Origin: an uncultured Muribaculaceae bacterium
GTDB lineage: Bacteria > Bacteroidota > Bacteroidia > Bacteroidales > Muribaculaceae
Direction: 5' to 3'
DNA: 64,000 nt
Assembly (NCBI GenBank): GCA_910578095.1
Contig: CAJTOZ010000003.1
Coordinates: 1 to 64,000 of the forward strand
The notes beneath the pieces were generated by a model that made no database searches, had not been told where the DNA came from, and saw nothing but the letters and a program-made list of their open reading frames with translations. The stretch's first letter is position 1; every line of letters starts with the position of its first letter. The translations under genes were made by a program, and so were the position numbers. Positions 25,829 through 34,189 of the stretch are shown here, piece after piece.

Positions 25829-26511
25829 GCTTCGGTGTGCAGCAGGCGTGCGAGCCGGGCTATTCCTTCCGATGCGCCCGCACGGATCACATGCACATGC
25901 GGCGGCACGTCGGCAGGATTCGGATCTATATAGTACACGGGTACGCCGGGGCGCACGTAGCGCAGCAGGGCGGCTGCCGGGTACACGCTCAGCGTCGTGC
26001 CGATGATTACAAATATATCGGCCGCGCCCACGATTGCCGTGGCCGGTTCGAATTCAGGCACTGCTTCCTGAAAAAACACTATGTGGGGGCGCACCGCATG
26101 GCCATCTATGCGGGTGTCGGGTGTGGTGCATTCTCCCGGCCGCAACGCATATACCAGGCTTTCGTCGTCAAGCGCGCGCACCTTGCGCAGCTCGCCGTGC
26201 AGATGGTGCACGCGTGTGCTTCCCGCGCGTTCGTGCAGGTCGTCTACGTTTTGTGTGATTATGTCCACATCGAAGTCGCGCTCGAGCTCCACGAGGGCGC
26301 GGTGGCCGGCATTGGGCTCCACGGTGTCGAGCTGTGAGCGGCGTTCGTTGTAGAACTGATGCACAAGTGCCGGATTGGCCGCGAAACCGTCGGCGCTGCA
26401 CACCTGCATCACCAGGTAGCGTTCCCACAGGCCGCCGGCATCGCGGAATGTGGATATGCCGCTTTCGGCGCTCATACCGGCGCCGGTGCTTATGACGAGG
26501 TGTTTCTTCAT
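25825..26511 (-). CDS. Sirtuin-type NAD-dependent protein deacylase (CobB-like)
   Basis: The 228-residue product has the sirtuin NAD site GAGMSAESGISTFRDAGGLW (10-29), QNVDDLHERAG (87-97) and catalytic His105 in HLHGEL. Tyr54 and Arg57/58 (FYNERRSQL) match the class III signature of E. coli CobB, which removes succinyl as well as acetyl groups. The zinc ribbon is nearly gone: between residues 107 and 145 only Cys128 remains of four expected cysteines, and the usual FGE after the ribbon reads FQE. It overlaps ftsZ and DUF4271 by 4 bases each, so its level follows FtsZ translation. Confidence 0.9.
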   Translation of the reverse strand: MKKHLVISTGAGMSAESGISTFRDAGGLWERYLVMQVCSADGFAANPALVHQFYNERRSQLDTVEPNAGHRALVELERDFDVDIITQNVDDLHERAGSTRVHHLHGELRKVRALDDESLVYALRPGECTTPDTRIDGHAVRPHIVFFQEAVPEFEPATAIVGAADIFVIIGTTLSVYPAAALLRYVRPGVPVYYIDPNPADVPPHVHVIRAGASEGIARLARLLHTEA

Positions 26512-27860
26512 GCTTCGTCGTCCATGAAGTTTATCTGGTTGGGATCGGAAGCCGGAGCGTGGGGTGTATCTATGCGTGTGACGGGAGCCGGCGCGGCAGC
26601 AGCCTTGATGTTCTGTGCCATGCGGCGGTCGCGGTTGTAGGCAGGTGTCTTTTCGAAGCGTTCTATCACCTTGTCATCGTCAATGGTGTCGTCGTCAAGG
26701 ATTATGTAGCGCTGCCGGTCCTGGGTGCGTATGGTCTCGCCCACCTTCTCCTCGCCATACCATCCGGCTATCTTCTCCATGTCTATGGCAGCGGGTTCGG
26801 ATGCTGTGGGAGTTTCGTTGCTGTCGCCGGAAAGCACGAGTTCGGCTTCGCCGCGGTCGTTTTCCTTGATTGTTATGTCAAAACCGGAGGCAAGCACGGT
26901 GAGTTTCACCTTGTTGCCGAGAGTTTCGTCGTACTGGATACCCCATATCACCTCCACCTGAGGGTCGATTTTATTCACGAAGTCGTTGAATTCGCGTGCC
27001 TCGCGTGCTTTGAAGCGGTCCTCGGCCTCGCGGGAGTAGCAGAGGTTGAACAGCAGGTGTTTGCTGGAGAATACGTCCGTATTGTTGAGCAGCGGCGAGT
27101 TCAGAGCGTCCTCGATGGCTTTTGTCACACGGTTCTCGCCTTCGCCGTAGCCTATCGATATGATGGCGGTGCCACCATCGCGCAGGGTAGTGTCCACATC
27201 GTTGAAGTCGAGGTTTATGTAGCCGTCGTTGGTGATAATCTCGGATATGGAGCGTGCGGCTGTGGCCAGGGTATCGTCGGCCTTGGCGAATGCGTCCTCG
27301 AATATCTCGTTGGGGTAGATGTCGGTGAGGCGCTCGTTGTTTATCACGAGCAGTGCGTCCACCACCTTGCTCATATCCTCGGCGCCGGCAAGGGCTTTGT
27401 TGATTTTCTTAGGACCCTCGAAGAGGAAGGGGATGGTCACGATACCGATGGTGAGGAGACCGCGCTCCCGGGCTACGCGTGCCACCACAGGCGCGGCTCC
27501 TGTGCCTGTGCCGCCGCCCATGCCGGCGGTGACGAACACCATGTCCACATCGTCGTTGAATATCTTGTCGATATCGGCAGCGCTTTCCTCGGCGGCGGCT
27601 CGTGCGCGCTCTGGCTTGGCGCCGGCGCCGCGTCCGCGTGTCACGTTCGGACCCAGGAGCAATTTGTTGGGCACGGGCGACGACAGGAGTGCCTGACGGT
27701 CGGTGTTGGCCACGACAAACGATACGCTCCGTATTTCCTGCCGGTACATGTAGTTGACGGCGTTGTTGCCGCCACCGCCCACACCGATCACTACTATGCG
27801 GTCGGGCTCGTCGCTGTTGTTTTCGTATTTATTGAGGTATTGTGTATCGTCGGGTGCCAT
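26508..27860 (-). CDS. ftsZ: Cell division protein FtsZ
   Basis: FtsZ is the tubulin-like GTPase that forms the division ring. The 450-residue product shows IGVGGGGNNAVNYMY near 25-39, the tubulin signature MGGGTGTGAAPVVA (114-127), and the T7 loop in NLDFNDVDTTLRDGG that completes the GTPase site on the neighbouring subunit. After the core (about residue 335) a linker of roughly 100 residues leads to a short conserved tail ending DPNQINFMDDEA, which replaces the classical proteobacterial tail. The gene is 38 bases downstream of ftsA and overlaps the sirtuin gene by 4 bases. Confidence 0.97.
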   Translation of the reverse strand: MAPDDTQYLNKYENNSDEPDRIVVIGVGGGGNNAVNYMYRQEIRSVSFVVANTDRQALLSSPVPNKLLLGPNVTRGRGAGAKPERARAAAEESAADIDKIFNDDVDMVFVTAGMGGGTGTGAAPVVARVARERGLLTIGIVTIPFLFEGPKKINKALAGAEDMSKVVDALLVINNERLTDIYPNEIFEDAFAKADDTLATAARSISEIITNDGYINLDFNDVDTTLRDGGTAIISIGYGEGENRVTKAIEDALNSPLLNNTDVFSSKHLLFNLCYSREAEDRFKAREAREFNDFVNKIDPQVEVIWGIQYDETLGNKVKLTVLASGFDITIKENDRGEAELVLSGDSNETPTASEPAAIDMEKIAGWYGEEKVGETIRTQDRQRYIILDDDTIDDDKVIERFEKTPAYNRDRRMAQNIKAAAAPAPVTRIDTPHAPASDPNQINFMDDEA

Positions 27861-27898
27861 ATATGTTGATGGGGAGATATGGTTGTGGGTATATGGTT

Positions 27899-29416
27899 TT
27901 ATTCATCGATTTCATCAGGGCCGGGAGTGCCTATGATTTTTTGTCCGAAGCGGGTGATGAAGCTTCGCAGTCCACCGAAGCGGCTTCCACCTTCTTCCAC
28001 TTCGTCTTCGCCGTCCATGAAATCGCCATCGTCGTCGGGCTTTGGTTTGTGCGCCTTGTGCTTCTTGCGTTCATCGTGGCGGCGGTGGCGCTCGTAGTGT
28101 TCGTCGGGGTCATCATCATCGGGGTCGTCGCGCAGCACGTCCTCGTCGTCGATTTCATCGTTGGCGCGTGCGCGCGCTGCTGCCGATGCCTTGCGCGGGT
28201 CGTATATGTGGCCGAAGTTGTCGCTTTCGTCGTTTTTGTCGGCGGTGTCGTCGTCCGCAGGTTTGTCGGGAAGCGCTGTCAGGTCGCTGTCGCCGATGGC
28301 CAGCGGCCAGGCTGTCAGCGCCATTATGTCGAGGGTGTCCACGGGGTCTGCTCCGGTGTTGCCGGGGCGCACGCTGTTGTCGGCCGGAGCTATGCGCACT
28401 TTCATCTTGGTCTGTGTCTCAAAGAGTTCGGCCATGCGTTTCATGCGTGCGGCGCGTCCTGTGAGCACAATGCCGGCTGTGAGTTCGGCAGCCTTGAATC
28501 CGGCGCACTCTATGCGGTGCATGATATTGGCTATTATCTCGCCGGCGCGTGCCTGCGAGTAGCTGTTTATCTCACGTGCCTCCGGGCTCGCGCCGTCGGT
28601 CTGCGGGTCGGGTATTGCCGCTGCCTGGGCTGTCTTGATGTATTCGGCCTGCTCCTCGGTGATGCTCAGGCCTGTGGCAAGGTCGCGGGTGATGTTGCGG
28701 CCGCCCATCGGGAGTGTGACGAGCGACTGCAGCACGCCGTCGCGGTGTATGCTTATGGTAGTGGTCTCGGCACCTATGTCCACGAGGGCCACGCCGAGCT
28801 GCTGCTCCGAGGGCGTGAGCGCCATGCGGGCGAGAGCCAGCTGGCGGGGCACATAGATGCGCTGCACGGGTTCATCGCCGTCGGCATGTACCAGGCGCAC
28901 TCGGTCGAGGTTGGTGCGGTTGTCGGTGGCGGCGAGTATCACTGTCATGTCGGCATGTATATTGCGGCCGAACATGCCCACAATGTTGCTCACCTCCTTA
29001 CCGTCGACATTGAACGAGCGCGGGAGCACGGATACGACGTGGCGGTCGGCCGGCAGATTCAGCACCGCGTCATTTTTAAGTCTGTCTATGATGTCGGAGG
29101 TGATTTCCACCTCGGCGGGGAGCTTGGCTTCGGCGGATGCGTTTACCGATGCCGTTGAGCGGCCGCCCAGAGCTATGCGCAGGCGTCGTATCTTGCGGGG
29201 GGCCACCGCAGGGTCGTTTTCGAGGCGGCGTATCACTTCTTCCACGCGTGCTGCCACTTCCTGCACGTTCTGCACGCGTCCGTGACGCACACAGTTGAGC
29301 GTTTTTATCTCGTGCATGGCGAGAAGGGTGGCGCCACCGTCGGTGTCCACGCGGGCCACGGCGCCTTTGACTTTGCTGCTGCCGATTTCAAGAACGGCTA
29401 TGTGTTTTGCATCCAT
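27899..29416 (-). CDS. ftsA: Cell division protein FtsA with long charged C-terminal linker
   Basis: FtsA is the actin-like membrane anchor of FtsZ. The 505-residue product begins AVLEIGSSKVKGAVARV (phosphate 1 loop) and continues with the 1C domain, GVALVDIGAETTTISI (phosphate 2, about 205-220) and GIVLTGRAARMKRM (adenosine site). After about residue 385 it has a linker of about 90 residues rich in Asp, Glu, His and Lys (for example DDDPDEHYERHRRHDERKKH), and then a short amphipathic helix (FGGLRSFITRFGQKII) for membrane binding. E. coli FtsA is 420 residues; the extra length is all linker. It sits between ftsQ and ftsZ as usual. Confidence 0.95.
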   Translation of the reverse strand: MDAKHIAVLEIGSSKVKGAVARVDTDGGATLLAMHEIKTLNCVRHGRVQNVQEVAARVEEVIRRLENDPAVAPRKIRRLRIALGGRSTASVNASAEAKLPAEVEITSDIIDRLKNDAVLNLPADRHVVSVLPRSFNVDGKEVSNIVGMFGRNIHADMTVILAATDNRTNLDRVRLVHADGDEPVQRIYVPRQLALARMALTPSEQQLGVALVDIGAETTTISIHRDGVLQSLVTLPMGGRNITRDLATGLSITEEQAEYIKTAQAAAIPDPQTDGASPEAREINSYSQARAGEIIANIMHRIECAGFKAAELTAGIVLTGRAARMKRMAELFETQTKMKVRIAPADNSVRPGNTGADPVDTLDIMALTAWPLAIGDSDLTALPDKPADDDTADKNDESDNFGHIYDPRKASAAARARANDEIDDEDVLRDDPDDDDPDEHYERHRRHDERKKHKAHKPKPDDDGDFMDGEDEVEEGGSRFGGLRSFITRFGQKIIGTPGPDEIDE

Positions 29417-29454
29417 ATATGATTGTTGAGAAGTGGAGATTGTATTGGTGTCGG

Positions 29455-30318
29455 TTAATTGTATGCGTCGTCGGGCACTATGCCGTTGTCGGGGTCATTC
29501 GGGTCGTGTCCCTGCACGGTTTCTATGTCGGCATCGTTGTATTCCTGCTCCTGCACGGCCAGCTGCACGGCTGTCAGGCGTCCGGCACGACGTGTGGCCA
29601 CTACCTGTCCGCGCCATTTCACACTGATGGTGTCGTAGCTGTCCCAACCGCGCACACCCGGCACCGTGCGGTAGAAGCGGCGAAGCCGGGCGAATTTGTC
29701 GGCCATATCGGTGGTGTCGCCAAAGTTCACCACATGGCCGCGCATGGCCGGAACGATGATTATGTCGCCGTCGGCCTCGCTCACTATGGTGCTCACAAGG
29801 GCATCCAGCTGGGCGTCGGCAGCTATGTGGCGCAGCAGCGGCAGCAGCCGCGCGGGGCTGTATTCGTCGGAAAATGTGCCGCACACCACAGGCACGTCGA
29901 TGTGGAAACGCGCTTCGGCTCCTATACGCTTGCCCTCGGCGTTGATGTAGTAGGAGCGGCGCCCTCCGTGGTCGAACACACGCGCCACAGGCACCATCGG
30001 CACCACGTCTATGGCCACGGACCCATCGTTGAGCAGGGCCACGTTGGCACGCTCTATCTTGTCGGAGGCCAGAAGGCTGCGCTCTATCTCGCGAAGGCTC
30101 ACTGAACAACGCGGAGCACCCGCCACAGCCCCGGGAGCAAAATCGCGCGCGATATCATCGGCTGTGATAAAGCCGGTGTGCAGGCTGTCGGCCACATTGA
30201 TGTGCGTGGCTCCCACCGGAGCGCTTCCGGCCATGGCCGATGTGAGCGTTCCGGCAAATGCCAGATACACGAGCAGCACCACGCTGCATGCACACATTAT
30301 GATGGATCGCTTGGACAT
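29455..30318 (-). CDS. ftsQ: Cell division protein FtsQ
   Basis: The 287-residue product has a short cytoplasmic start, one membrane helix (IIMCACSVVLLVYLAFAGTL, 6-25) and a periplasmic part beginning with a POTRA-like domain (HINVADSLHTGFITADDIAR, then SLREIERSLLASDKIERANVALL). FtsQ recruits FtsL, FtsB and late divisome proteins. Sequence conservation is low in Bacteroidota, so the call leans on topology and on position between murC and ftsA. Length is normal. Confidence 0.9.
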   Translation of the reverse strand: MSKRSIIMCACSVVLLVYLAFAGTLTSAMAGSAPVGATHINVADSLHTGFITADDIARDFAPGAVAGAPRCSVSLREIERSLLASDKIERANVALLNDGSVAIDVVPMVPVARVFDHGGRRSYYINAEGKRIGAEARFHIDVPVVCGTFSDEYSPARLLPLLRHIAADAQLDALVSTIVSEADGDIIIVPAMRGHVVNFGDTTDMADKFARLRRFYRTVPGVRGWDSYDTISVKWRGQVVATRRAGRLTAVQLAVQEQEYNDADIETVQGHDPNDPDNGIVPDDAYN

Positions 30319-30360
30319 CTTTTCGGAGGGTGGGTTGGAGTTAGAGGATCGGAGGATGCT

Positions 30361-31740
30361 TCAGGCTTTATATGATTCAGCGACTTGCGGGAGCAGCAGA
30401 CTCATGTCGCCGGCCCCACAGGCCAATAGAATGTCAAAGTTACAATTTTTCAACCAATCCACCAAATTGTCTTTGGCAATGAGCGTCTTGTCGTCGCAGC
30501 GCACATCGCGGAGGATGATTTCGGAGCTCACTCCGGGCAGCGGCAGCTCACGGGCAGGATAGATGTCGGTGAGCACCACCGAGTCGGCGCCGGAAAGGGC
30601 GTCGGCGAATTGCGGCGCGAAGTCGCGGGTGCGTGTGTACAGGTGGGGCTGGAATGCCACCGTCAGGCGGCGCCCGGGATATAGCGCGCGCACCGAGGCT
30701 ATGCTCGTGCGCAGTTCGTCGGGGTGGTGGGCGTAGTCGTCTATGATCACGCGTCCGCCGTCAGGCTGTTTCAGCAGAAACTGAAAACGCCGCTCGCTTC
30801 CCATGTAGGATGCCATGGCGATGCGGGCGGCATCGGGAGTGAGATCGCCTGTGAGCCAGCATGCGGCGAGCGCGGCCACAGCATTGTCTATGTTTATCTG
30901 CACCGGCACGCCGAGCTCTATGTCGGCAATGCGGCCGCCGGGATGCACGAAGTCAAAAGTTATCGTGCCGTCGGCTACACGGATATTGTCGGCGTGGAAA
31001 TCGCCTTCGTGACGGGAATAGGTGAACACGCTCACGTCGCGTCCTGCGCGCGGATGCAGTTTCAGGCCGGTGTGCACCACGAGCGAGCCTCCGGGGCGTA
31101 TGAGTTCGGTGAAGTGGGCGAAACTTTCCAGATAGGCCTCCTCGGTGCCGTAGATGTCGAGATGGTCGGGGTCGGTGGCGGTGATCACAGCTATGTGCGG
31201 CCGCAGATGGTGGAAGGAACGGTCGTATTCGTCGGCCTCCACCACAGTCCAGTCGGAATCGGGCGCCAGCAGCAGGTTGCTGTCGTAGTTGCGCAGGATT
31301 CCACCAAGGAATGCGTTGCACCCGCAGGGGCAATGGTGGAGCACATGCGCGGCCATGGACGATGTGGTGGTCTTGCCGTGCGTGCCTGCGAAACACAGCG
31401 CGCGGCTGCCGCGGGTGATCACGCCCAGAGCCTCGGCGCGTTTCACCATGTGGAACCCGCCTTCGCGGAAATAGCGCATCAGGGCCGAATCGGCAGGCAC
31501 AGCCGGAGTGTAGACCACCAGTGTGCCCTCTTTGCTGCGGAACTGCTGCGGGATGGCCGTGGCGGCATCGTCGTCGTAGCACATCGCCACGCCTTCATCG
31601 GCGAGGCGCCGGGTGAGGTCGGAGGGAGTGCGGTCATAGGCGGCCACATCTTTTCCCTGCGATAGGAAATAGCGCTCGAGGGCGGCCATGCCTATGCCTC
31701 CGCCACCCACGAAGTATATGCGTTCGGGTGCTTTATCCAT
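30361..31740 (-). CDS. murC: UDP-N-acetylmuramate--L-alanine ligase
   Basis: MurC adds L-Ala to UDP-MurNAc, the first peptide step of peptidoglycan. The 459-residue product shows the nucleotide start YFVGGGGIGMAALERYF (9-25), the ATP loop FAGTHGKTTTSSMAAHV (118-133), the central EADEYDRSFHHLRPHIAVIT and the C-terminal DDYAHHPDELRTSI, which are diagnostic of MurC. It overlaps murG by 8 bases and precedes ftsQ by 42 bases. Length is typical. Confidence 0.97.
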   Translation of the reverse strand: MDKAPERIYFVGGGGIGMAALERYFLSQGKDVAAYDRTPSDLTRRLADEGVAMCYDDDAATAIPQQFRSKEGTLVVYTPAVPADSALMRYFREGGFHMVKRAEALGVITRGSRALCFAGTHGKTTTSSMAAHVLHHCPCGCNAFLGGILRNYDSNLLLAPDSDWTVVEADEYDRSFHHLRPHIAVITATDPDHLDIYGTEEAYLESFAHFTELIRPGGSLVVHTGLKLHPRAGRDVSVFTYSRHEGDFHADNIRVADGTITFDFVHPGGRIADIELGVPVQINIDNAVAALAACWLTGDLTPDAARIAMASYMGSERRFQFLLKQPDGGRVIIDDYAHHPDELRTSIASVRALYPGRRLTVAFQPHLYTRTRDFAPQFADALSGADSVVLTDIYPARELPLPGVSSEIILRDVRCDDKTLIAKDNLVDWLKNCNFDILLACGAGDMSLLLPQVAESYKA

Positions 31741-32851
31741 TGTTTTTCTGCTGTATTATGTCTTCTATGATGTCGACTATGCGCTCGTCGGCGTCGCGGA
31801 GAGCCATCGCCGAGATAGCTTTGCTCATGGCTTGGCGTCGCGGAGCGTCCTCCAGAAGCGATTTCACTGCCGGCACAAGCTGCGTGGCGGCATCGGCATC
31901 CTCTACCATCACTGCGGCATCGTGCGCGGTGAGGGCGAGGGCGTTTTTCCGCTGATGGTCCTCGGTGACGTTGGGCGACGGCACCAGCACGGCCACTTTC
32001 CCGAGCAGCTGCAGCTCGCTTATGGAACCGGCTCCTGCGCGCGACACCACAATGTCGGCGGCGCGGTAGGCCACATCCATGTCGGTGATGAACTGTGTGG
32101 CACGGGCTGCCGCATTGTCCTTGGTAGCCTTTTCGGCCAGCTCCGTGTCGCGGCGTCCTGTCTGCCACAGCAACTGGGCGCCTGCGTCTGTGATGTCCTT
32201 CACTCCGGCAGCTATCGCGTGGTTGATGGTGGTGGCACCGAGGCTGCCTCCCACCACGAGCACCAACGGGCGCCCGGGGTCGAAACCGAGTTGCTCCTTG
32301 GCTTCTGCGGCCGAAAGGCTGCACTCCAGCAGAGCTTCACGCACAGGGTTGCCCGTGAGATGTATCTTGTCGGCGGGGAAAAACCGTTCCGTGCCTTCAT
32401 ACGCCACGCATATGGCATCAGCTTGCTTCGCCAGCAGCTTGTTGGTGACTCCGGGATATCCGTTCTGTTCCTGGATGAGGGTGGGCACGCCCAACCGCTG
32501 TGCGGCCTTGAGGGTAGGGCCGCTGCAGTAGCCACCCACGCCTATGGCTATCTGCGGACGGAAATCGCGCACGGTGCGCCGGGCCATGCGCATGCTCTTG
32601 AACAGCAGCCACAGGGTGCGGAAATTACGCCATGGACGCTTGCGGTCGAATCCGGCCACGGGAAGCCCCACTATGGGATAGCCAGCGGCCGGCACACGCT
32701 GCATCTCCATGCGGTTGTCGGCGCCCACGAAGAGTATGTCAATGTCGGGATAGCGCCGGCGCAAGGCTCCGGCTATGCTCAGCGCGGGGAATATATGGCC
32801 TCCGGTGCCTCCTCCGCTGATGATTACTCGCTTCAGGGGTGTATGCTTCAT
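31733..32851 (-). CDS. murG: MurG N-acetylglucosaminyltransferase
   Basis: MurG adds GlcNAc to lipid I at the inner face of the membrane, making lipid II. The 372-residue product has VIISGGGTGGHIFPALSIAG (9-28), a GVGGYCSGPTLKAA block near 115, PTLIQEQNGYPGVTNKLLAK near 130 and the donor-site block VVSRAGAGSISELQLLGKVA near 270. It overlaps ftsW by 4 bases and murC by 8, so the three should be translated in step. Confidence 0.97.
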   Translation of the reverse strand: MKHTPLKRVIISGGGTGGHIFPALSIAGALRRRYPDIDILFVGADNRMEMQRVPAAGYPIVGLPVAGFDRKRPWRNFRTLWLLFKSMRMARRTVRDFRPQIAIGVGGYCSGPTLKAAQRLGVPTLIQEQNGYPGVTNKLLAKQADAICVAYEGTERFFPADKIHLTGNPVREALLECSLSAAEAKEQLGFDPGRPLVLVVGGSLGATTINHAIAAGVKDITDAGAQLLWQTGRRDTELAEKATKDNAAARATQFITDMDVAYRAADIVVSRAGAGSISELQLLGKVAVLVPSPNVTEDHQRKNALALTAHDAAVMVEDADAATQLVPAVKSLLEDAPRRQAMSKAISAMALRDADERIVDIIEDIIQQKNNG

Positions 32852-34155
32852 AGCTGTGTGGGGTTGTCGGTTCTAAGATTTTCGGGCAGGCTCTGGAGCT
32901 CACGTGTGGCTGCTTCGGTGTCCTTGTCGTCGGTGCGCGCCGCATGACGGCTCACACTGAGCATCACACCGAGTGCTATCGACGTGGCGAGCACCGATGT
33001 GCCGCCTTTGCTGATGAGTGGCAGCGGTTGTCCCGACACAGGGAACACACCGCTGACGATGGCCATGTGAAACAGCGCCTGCACCACTATGTATATGCCG
33101 CAGCCTATCATCAGGAAGCACGCCGGGGTGCGCCGCAAGCTTATGCCTACATAGCCGGCGCGCATGAGCAACCACAGGTAGCACAGCAACAGGAATATGC
33201 TGAACACAAGCCCGCATTCTTCCACCACTATTGCGTAGATATAGTCGCTGAACGCCAGCGGCAGTCTTGCATTCTCGCGCGATTTGCCGGGACCGACGCC
33301 GGTGATGCCACCATGTGCCTGGGCTATGTAGCTGAGCTGCTCCTGCTTGTTTATGTCGGTGATGGGGTCGGCATGCTTGTTGAGGCGGAAATGGCGCTGC
33401 ACGCGTCCGAACCACGTGGCCGAGCGGTCCCGCTCATTGCCCGCGCCCACTTCCTCCTGGTTGAGGCGTGCCACCTCTATGGCTTCCGGGGTGGGGCCGC
33501 TGCTCTTGGCGGCTACTATCTTTACAAGCACGGCACCACCGCCTATGAGCAGGTATATGCCTATCACACACCAGAATTTTTTGAATCCAACGCCACCGAT
33601 GGCCATCATGGCCACACTTATGCACATAAGCAGCAGTGTGTTGGTGAGGCCTTGCGTGAACAGTAGTCCGGAACTCACGAGTGTCAGGGCCACACACAGC
33701 ACTATGCCGTGTGTGGACACATCGCGCCGCCCTTTCACCTGATAGCGGCTCATGATGAGGGCAACACCCAGTGCCACAGCGAGTTTTATGAACTCGGCGG
33801 GCAGAATCACCATACCGGCTATGCGCATGCCGCGGCGCGCACCGTTGATGGTGACACCGGCCACAAGCACGTACAGCATGGCGGCTATGCTCAGCCCTAT
33901 CAGCCACGGAATGGCTTTCACAATGTAGCGGTAGTGGAAGTGCTGTATCACAAGCATGGCGCCAAGGCCCATGACGAGAAACTGGGCGTGCCGCACGAGC
34001 GGACCGTAGATGTCGTCCACACGCACTTCCTGGCTGGATGCGCTGAACAGTTCTATGATGGAGAATATCAGGAGCACGATGTATATGCCCCATATCTGGT
34101 GGTCCGTGCGCACGCGCGGGCGTATGATGTCGGCTTCGGCGGCTATAGTATTCAT
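32848..34155 (-). CDS. ftsW: FtsW-type lipid II polymerase (SEDS family)
   Basis: FtsW is the SEDS glycosyltransferase that polymerises septal peptidoglycan with FtsI. The 435-residue product has about ten membrane helices, starting with HQIWGIYIVLLIFSIIELFS. It has NGARRGMRIAGMVILPAEFI near 120-140, the SEDS motif after helix 3, and the long external loop ending TGVGPGKSRENARLPLAFSD near 295, followed by YIYAIVVEECGLVFSIFLLL. The final helix pair includes GVFPVSGQPLPLISKGGTSV, typical of FtsW/RodA. A soluble tail of about 35 residues follows. Confidence 0.95.
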   Translation of the reverse strand: MNTIAAEADIIRPRVRTDHQIWGIYIVLLIFSIIELFSASSQEVRVDDIYGPLVRHAQFLVMGLGAMLVIQHFHYRYIVKAIPWLIGLSIAAMLYVLVAGVTINGARRGMRIAGMVILPAEFIKLAVALGVALIMSRYQVKGRRDVSTHGIVLCVALTLVSSGLLFTQGLTNTLLLMCISVAMMAIGGVGFKKFWCVIGIYLLIGGGAVLVKIVAAKSSGPTPEAIEVARLNQEEVGAGNERDRSATWFGRVQRHFRLNKHADPITDINKQEQLSYIAQAHGGITGVGPGKSRENARLPLAFSDYIYAIVVEECGLVFSIFLLLCYLWLLMRAGYVGISLRRTPACFLMIGCGIYIVVQALFHMAIVSGVFPVSGQPLPLISKGGTSVLATSIALGVMLSVSRHAARTDDKDTEAATRELQSLPENLRTDNPTQL

Positions 34156-34189
34156 TTCAGTAAAGTTAAGGTCGTTATAGTGTATTTTT

